DNA of 64,000 nt from Diplolepis rosae (taxonomy: Eukaryota; Arthropoda; Insecta; Hymenoptera; Diplolepididae). The first letter of the stretch is position 1, and every line of letters starts with the position of its first letter. The stretch covers positions 17,372,501 through 17,436,500 of the forward strand of contig JAPYXD010000680.1 of NCBI GenBank assembly GCA_030998225.1. Direction: 5' to 3'. A program made the translations under genes and the position numbers. Shown one piece after another: positions 57,934-64,000 of the stretch. Below the pieces are notes generated by a model. That model was not told the origin of the DNA and ran no database searches. It was given only the letters and a program-made list of their open reading frames with translations.

Positions 57934-58369
57934 CCAAAACGTGTGCAATCGGGACGACTTAAATCGTCACAATTTTCTTGGTTATTGGAAATGCAAAGAT
58001 TTTATTTTATCAATCAAAAGATAGATAAATTCTGTATCGAACGCACTTTGAACTGTAATCGCAGCCATATGAGAAGTTGTAAAAAATTACAATTGTTTAA
58101 AACAATTCGAAATTTTCATGAACAAATTATGCTTGAATGACAAACAAACAATATATTTGTGTTCATCAATCATTTTTCTATATACAGTTAAAAAATCATC
58201 CGCTTATCTTAATTGGCTATCGAGATATTTTTTTTTTTGTCAGAGGAGAAAAGAGAATGGATTTACGCACGCTGTGTGGGACTCGAACGAAACAATACCC
58301 ACTAAATTCAAAACTCCCCTGTTTCCTAGCCAGGCAATGACCCCGGAACCGCGTTAGCTTTAAACTGCT
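57934..58369. other. Spacer between foldback and R1-type relic, nothing recognised
   Basis: Overlapping short frames exist on both strands but none shows a domain. Confidence 0.35.
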
Positions 58370-59470
58370 TCCTATTTGGAGCCGCCTCTCGGATTGCCGT
58401 GCAACACATTGTCCCTGGAAAATGGTCATCCCAGGGCTTCTCCTCTCATGCGTTAAAGAAGTAGAACCGTGGTTTCCTTGAGCAGGACCCCGCAGCGTGT
58501 CCCTCCTCACCACACCTCCAGCAACACCTGCTTCTATCGGGCCCCCGGCAGTTTGCCGCCATATGGCCGAAGACGAGGCAGCGGTAGCACCGATTTATCT
58601 CCGTTTTTTTTGCGGACCCTGCAGAAGACCCGCCCGATTTTAATGTGGGTCTCTTTGAGTAACATCAGGGCCCCCTCTTCCTCCATTACGATAAAAGCCT
58701 TCCTCGTGCCTCTGAAGGGCTTCCTCGTCAGGAACACCTTTACTATCGCAGACGGCTCCTAACGTAGGCATCTCCAGACTGCTTCAGCAATTTCTTCTTC
58801 CTCCACGGTAGAATCAACGTACTGTGTCTCCACCTCGACCATGGGGACGAGATGGCGGACAGATCCGGATTCTTCGACTACCTCGCGGAAGGAAGTGTCA
58901 AGTCTCCCTCTATCTTCCCCAGCACATTTAACCTCGACCAGGAGGTCTTTCGTCCTGACCTCTCGAATTCCTCCAATCTTGACCCCTAACTCCTCGGGGT
59001 TTACGCGGCTCTTCAGATTCTTCAGAATAGCCTCGTAGTTAACCCCCTTCGAGGGTTTTATGAGTACCACTTCACAGCGGGCCCTTTTTATTCGTGCCGG
59101 TTTCCGTGGCGCCGCCTTGGGTTTCTTTTGTTTTTTGTTTCTTTTTCTTTTGTTTCTCCGGTTGCTTTGAGGTTCCGACCACTTCTCCTCCAGCTTCATG
59201 GCAGCCATCACTTCCGGGCTGACCGTCGGCTCCCTCAACTGCTTACGAGGTTCCGGGGTGGACCTCAGCGCCGACTCGGGGGGAGTTTGGGTGCTCTCAT
59301 CCAGGACGACCTTCTTGGGGGATCTCCATGGAGATATTACAGATAGAGGAGATAGTACTCGAAATGCTCGATGTAACAATCGTTGCTCTTCATGGGCTTT
59401 TTTAGGGCCTGCAGCTCCCACAGTGCCTCCGTGGTGCCATCCCTGATGGGGAGGAACATGTTTTTCTTCG
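58370..59470 (-). pseudogene. R1-type retrotransposon ORF1 relic, second copy
   Basis: The main frame (58759-59421) contains STPEPRKQLREPTVSPEV, a basic KRKRNKKQKK stretch, RCEVVLIKPSKGVNYEAILK and NPEELGVKIGGIREVRTKDL, then VEVKCAGEDRGRLDTSFREV. These are parts of the R1-clade ORF1, including the RNA-recognition-like section deleted from the 22-kb copy. The next frame (58534-58737) has FLTRKPFRGTRKAFIVMEEE and HIKIGRVFCRVRKK, leading into the CCHC knuckle area, which is shifted in frame and broken near 58450-58620. ORF1 proteins bind the element RNA. ORF2 and the 3' end are absent. Its sequence is clearly diverged from the 22-kb copy, so the two come from different subfamilies. Confidence 0.75.
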
Positions 59471-62159
59471 TCCTACAAAAGTTCTCCATTTTCATCAAAG
59501 TGTCCATCACCTTTGGCAGACAGCATCAATCCCTTTCGTTGATATTTTTACCGAGATATTGCCGTTATAATAAAACCTTGCATTGAAATTTGTTTATTTG
59601 TAACTTTTTGAAAAATTGATATTTCATTAAAAGCTTTTGGATATGGTATTGTGTACCTCTTAGACTTTTAAAATAAGCCAAAATCTATATAAAAATCAAA
59701 ATCTCGATTTTAGGTGTTCCAGTTAGGAAAACTTGACTCATTATAGTCCCATTAGTGATCGGTTGCATTATATTCAACCTATGAGGTACGTCTCTTTATC
59801 TTAGACCACAGCCAATATACCTTTTCTGTATGGAACTTTCTAATTTTGTTGCGTAAGTTTCTCCTTACTTCTAACAGCAGCATATACTTAGTCATACGCT
59901 TAAATATAATTTAATGTTTGTCGATAGTAAATTCAAATTATGACGCTCGAGCTTGCAACCTATAATACATGCAAGCATAAGTCTAATGATAGTGCGCGTA
60001 AACTACGTCGCTATCAAAGTTTGAAGGCGGAGAATATGAGTTAAAATTGTTCTTATTGCTCACTTGCTAACTATTAAATTGCCTTGCCACTTGTGAAAAA
60101 TTACGAGCGTCTGGACAACAGTTTTTGCTGTCCCCAATATAAATTAATAAAAAAAGAAATAATTAAAATTTTATGTAATTAGGAATAATTCTAATTGTTC
60201 CACATATTTATAATTATATATAATTTTTAAAAGAATAATAGAAATTTTTTTGAAAAGTTCATTATCTCTAGCAATACTTTCACCTGTTCCCACTACATTG
60301 TATCTTTCACAAGTGATGAAAAGTTTGACATCATTATCACCCTACATCGACAGAATCTTGTGTCCTAGGGGAAATTATTCAATGCTTGAGAAAAGTTGGA
60401 GCATTCTTAAGCTACTAATTTGAAGAAAAGTTTTTTTTCTTGTGTCATTTTCATGAAAAATAAGCATGTAATTTTCGCCTTCCAAAACATTGCTTTACTT
60501 CTTATTTTTCTCAAGCAACTGAGCCAGAAGCTAGATAATTTCCAAAGTGAGGCAATAAATTAGACGATCGTGATGAAGTTAACTATGTACTAATAATTGA
60601 TAATGCATAAAATAACAGAATAGCGGCAGTTTAAACAAACATTTTCAAAAATCGACACTTATTGCTCTTTTTTTTTTAAATTTAACTATGATAAAATAAA
60701 AGATTTAATAAACCGCTTCTTCACTCCATAGACATTTATGTTTAGAATAAACGTAGAAAGTTTGAAAGTAGCCGGTTGAAAACGTTTTGAGAAATCGTGC
60801 GCGCCGTTCAAAAAACGTTGTTTCGAGAAAAACGCATTTAAAGTTTTCGGAACATAAAAAGTGTAGAAAAAGTTACTTACACTTATTTAGCGATCCCTGA
60901 TCCATATAATACTCCTTCTGTTTGATCAAATGAATCCTCCTGAACCTCTCGAAAGATGAAACGTATATAGGATCAATTAAATATAAAAAATTTCTATATT
61001 CTCTAATATTCTTAAATTTTTATTTTATATGACTTTATACATAAATATTTCCTTCTAGACGGGTATTAGTTTGCTGAAGTAAGGAAAAAAGGAGATAAGG
61101 CTCAGGAAACAGAAGATATTACACAAGACAAAAGATAGTCTGTAAAAAGTATAAAAAAGGAAGAAGAGCAAAGTCTCTTCCTAGGGCTATAACCTTTTGC
61201 TCGAGCTTACGATAATTTTCCAGTATTTACGGCCGGCGGGGTTTCACGCGCCTCTATTCTTCATTTACCATAAGGAAAAACTGGGCACGCGTGTGAGTCC
61301 AGGTGTTAAGGCATACAAAACAGAAATATGGCACACAAGTCATAATAAAAAGAAAGCAATTATTTATATTATAATAAATTACCTATTCCGAAAATCATAT
61401 AATATTGATGTAAAAAATATAATATCCTATGTCGATGTAAGGACAATATTGGAACCTTTTTCATATATGGAATTCATCATAATAAAAAAGAAAATAACTA
61501 AATTTACGGTTCTAATTATCTTTAATTGCAAAATCTTACAAAGGCTGCTTCTTCTTTACAATTTTTCATCACCATCATAAAACAATAACATTTGTTTGAC
61601 TCGTCGTGAGCCAGGAGTAAGGAAAGTAAACCGACAGTATAATCGAGAAAAACGCGAGTGTTCTTTTCTTTTTTGGAACATGTTCTTTATAGTATACAGG
61701 TATCTATAAATAAAGATCCGCTTTTCTTCTTCATAATGACTCTAGAAGAAATTCAGAATTATTTTGCAATAAAAGTTACGTGTAAAAATAACTTAAATTT
61801 TTATAGAATATACGTGTGTAATAATTGAGAGACGTCTTTCCTTTTGATACTTTTTTAAAGGTGCTTTTCACATATTTAAAAAGACCCAATCTAACATTTT
61901 CGTGATAGGCTTGTTGAGAATACCTAATGTAGATGGTATGATTATCCTCTATCTACAATGTTAAAAATCTTATTAATTTTAATAGACTTTAATATATGGT
62001 ACAACTGGCAAATTAAAATTAATAGATTTGTATATTATGAAAAATTAATAAACATTCATATTAAATTTATTAAAATGTCAATCAAAATATATTAAAATTA
62101 ACTAACATTATCAAAATCTATACACGTGTGTACCAGAATCCAATTGAAAGTTTCTATTT

Positions 62160-62258
62160 CTTAAAATGAAAGTATTATAAATTTAATATACGTTACTGAA
62201 AAAAACGTCCATGACATGTAATGGAAGTTTAATAGAGAAATTTTTAACAGTGTAGAGA
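62160..62258 (+). repeat. Dispersed repeat, partner at 23748-23842
   Basis: Shares AATTTAATATACGTTACTG, the following AAAAAACGTCCATGACATGT-like segment and the TTTTTAACAGTG end with the 23.7-kb copy. Confidence 0.6.
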
Positions 62259-62528
62259 CTATTCAACTTCCAAAGATTACACAAACTTTTTCTAAAAGCT
62301 GATCAGCTATATTAAATAAAATAATTTCAAAGGCAATCTAAGCAGTTTAATAGACCCTAGTTATAGAGGCTAAACAACTTTTACAGTTATATATCTTTTC
62401 AATCGTCGATTTAGAAATTAATTTACAAAGTATTGATCATTTTCAAAGATGATAATAAAACATATATAAACAACTAAATAGTACATTGCAATACAAGTAT
62501 CCGCTTGTTTACATACGTATCACGTATT

Positions 62529-62620
62529 CTCTCTAAACCTGAATCAGTAAAAATTTTCAATAATTTCAATCAGTGACTGAATTTCTGCTCTCAAATAAGT
62601 CAAAAGTGGTTCATTATTAT
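62529..62620. mobile_element. Fragment related to the ATCAGTGA-rich MITE
   Basis: CTCTCTAAACCTGAATCAGT and CAATCAGTGACTGAATTTC match the left end of the 35443 element. The other end is missing. Confidence 0.45.
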
Positions 62621-62719
62621 ACAGGAAGATATTTTTTACAACCTGAGAATAGACCATAATTTTCCGAATGTTTTTGTTGCGCTGAATTCGAATTTAAACT
62701 CAGAATTGCTCCATTACGT

Positions 62720-62818
62720 TAGGCTTTTTAAATTTCCCAACCTAAAAGTGTAAAATACACCATTTATCTCTATATTAGGAGTTATTCTATACACAGTTAG
62801 GAAATTTAAAAAACCTCG
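62720..62818. repeat. Short inverted repeat next to the satellite
   Basis: TTAGGCTTTTTAAATTTCCC is mirrored by GGAAATTTAAAAAACCT with about 55 bp between. It is the last feature before the tandem array. Confidence 0.6.
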
Positions 62819-62826
62819 GGTGATGG

Positions 62827-64000
62827 ACATATACCTCTACTCAGTTCCAGCTGACTCTCAAGACTTACAGCTTTGACCTGAGTACCTTCACAAGCATCTC
62901 GATCAAACCAAACAGCACTTACAAGGATTAAAAGGCCAAGGACGCGAAAATGGGACAAGTAGGTACTACAGCTTCAGCGACTATGCTGACCCATCTATAC
63001 CAGATACCTACCTCTACTGAGTTCCAGCTAACTCTCGAGACTCAGAGCTTTGACCTGAGTACCTTCACAGGCATCTCGATCAAACCAAACAGCACTTACC
63101 AGGCGTCAAAGACGCGAAAGTGGGTCAAGTGGGTACTACAGCTACAGTGACTATCCTGATTCATGTATACCCGATATCTACATCTACTCACTTCCATCTA
63201 TCTCCCGACACTTGGAGCTTTGACCTCAGTACTTTTACACGAACCTTGACCTAACCAAATAAAATTTACAATAGGCCAAAGTCGCGAAAGTGGGACAATT
63301 GGGAAGTACGGCTTCAGCGACTATGCTGACCCATCTATACCAGATACCTACCTCTACTGAGTTCCAGCTAACTCTCGAGACTCAGAGCTTTGACCTGAGT
63401 ACCTTCACAAGCATCTCGATTAAACCAAACAGCACTTACCAGGCGTCAAAGACGCGAAAGTGGGTCAAGTGGGTACTACAGCTTCAGTGACTATCCTGAT
63501 TCATGTATACCCGATATCTACATCTACTCACTTCCATCTATCTCCCGAGACTTGGAGCTTTGACCTGAGTACTTTCACACGAACCTTGACCTAACCAAAT
63601 AAAATTTACAATAGGCCAAAGTCGCGAAAGTGGGACAATTGGGAAGTACGGCTTCAGCGACTATGCTGGCCCATCTATACCAGATATCTACATCTACTGA
63701 GTTCCAGCTGACTACCGAGACTTACAGCTTTGACCTGAGTACCTTCACAAGTACCTCGACACAACCAAACAGAATTTACAATAGGCCAAAGGCGCGAAAG
63801 TGGGTCAAGTGGGTACTACAGCTTCAGCGACTATCCTGATTCATGTATACCAGATATCTACATCTACTTAGTTCTATATGACTCTGGAGACTTACAGCTT
63901 TGACCTGAATACCATCATAAGCACCCCAACGCAACCGAACAGAATTTGCAATAGGCCAAAGACGCAAAAGTGGGTCAAGTGGGTACTACGGCTTCAGCGT
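62827..64000 (+). repeat. 170-bp satellite with 340-bp two-monomer higher-order unit
   Basis: The word GTGGG(A/T)CAA(G/T)T recurs at about 63120, 63290, 63460, 63630, 63800 and 63970, giving a 170-bp period. Alternate monomers are most alike: those at about 62950, 63290 and 63630 share CTGACCCATCTATACCAGAT, while those at 63120 and 63460 share CTGATTCATGTATACCCGAT. The true period is therefore 340 bp. The last monomers depart from strict alternation. The array begins with a truncated monomer and runs past the window end. The frames at 62950, 63290 and 63630 are products of the repeat; neither 170 nor 340 is a multiple of three. Confidence 0.92.

Larger units (their letters stand above)
59471..62719. 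other. 3.2-kb stretch with no recognised gene
   Basis: A 127-codon + strand frame at 61197-61580 is Ile/Lys/Tyr-rich and looks like chance AT-rich coding. Its first 40 codons come from a GC-richer patch (61220-61310) that I cannot identify. Two small dispersed repeats lie inside (62160-62258; about 62529-62620). Confidence 0.4.

Noticed and set aside
61197..61580. 127-codon + strand ORF
   Set aside because: Most of it is Ile/Lys/Tyr/Phe-rich from AT-rich DNA, with no domain and no splice or promoter support.
62827..64000. Regularly spaced repeats that could be taken for a CRISPR array or a repeat protein gene
   Set aside because: The whole 170-bp unit repeats without distinct spacers, and neither 170 nor 340 is divisible by three, so a continuous repeat protein is impossible. 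This is a eukaryotic satellite.

Overview
The window looks like AT-rich nuclear DNA of an arthropod, most likely an insect and possibly a hymenopteran. The basis is several mariner elements, a P-element/THAP9-like transposase, R1-type ORF1 fragments with CCHC knuckles, a Penelope-like GIY-YIG fragment, Gypsy pieces, and short introns (about 60-155 bp) with GT..AG borders. Nothing points to a bacterium, organelle or free virus. The species is not determined. All family names come from motif recognition; no database was searched.

Host-like coding sequence is sparse. Three + strand exons at 6807-7424 encode the C-terminal part of a protein resembling an S1 serine protease that has lost its catalytic serine motif. 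A - strand two-exon gene at 43183-43667 encodes a 139-residue basic protein with a coiled-coil start and no recognised family. A + strand multi-exon relic at 12398-13903 keeps its splice sites but has in-frame stops; it resembles a multicopy uncharacterised arthropod protein family. A small ORF at 36125-36409 is doubtful.

The rest is a graveyard of mobile DNA. 0-5.3 kb: Penelope GIY-YIG relic, a Gypsy pol fragment split by a mariner piece, small inverted-repeat elements. 5.4-6.4 kb: first of six copies (A-F) of a 0.9-1.4 kb hairpin-rich repeat whose GC-rich head contrasts with the AT-rich surroundings (others at 30.9, 37.5, 40.8, 51.2 and 53.9 kb). 8.4-10.1 kb: mariner interrupted by a 991-bp foldback element. 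11.4-11.8 kb: array of GAAnnTTC palindromes. 13.9-15.4 kb: 1.5-kb foldback. 16.4-18.1 kb: degenerate minisatellite split by an 869-bp solo LTR. 20.2-23.3 kb: P-element-like relic followed by two R1-type ORF1 fragments. 27-36 kb: MITEs and a Penelope-type inverted repeat. 32.8 and 39.7 kb: two more mariners, the second with a 261-codon ORF keeping D,D34D. 45.9-46.8 kb: 867-bp palindrome loaded with AGGTCA half-sites. 48.2 kb: 342-bp palindrome with a direct target duplication. 51.2-56.8 kb: nested insertions several layers deep. 57.0-57.9 kb: foldback. 58.4-59.5 kb: second R1-type ORF1 relic. 62.8-64.0 kb: a 170-bp satellite with a 340-bp two-monomer higher-order period, running off the window end.

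The genes do not form a pathway or operon. The main story is repeated nesting of mariner, foldback and hairpin elements, with many non-autonomous families sharing a CACnGAGAAAAAT-like terminus. I saw no coherent new cellular system. The strongest candidates for undescribed biology are the hairpin-rich A-F repeat, the AGGTCA-rich palindrome, the tRNA-like hairpin cassette and the long-TIR composite at 53.1-56.1 kb.
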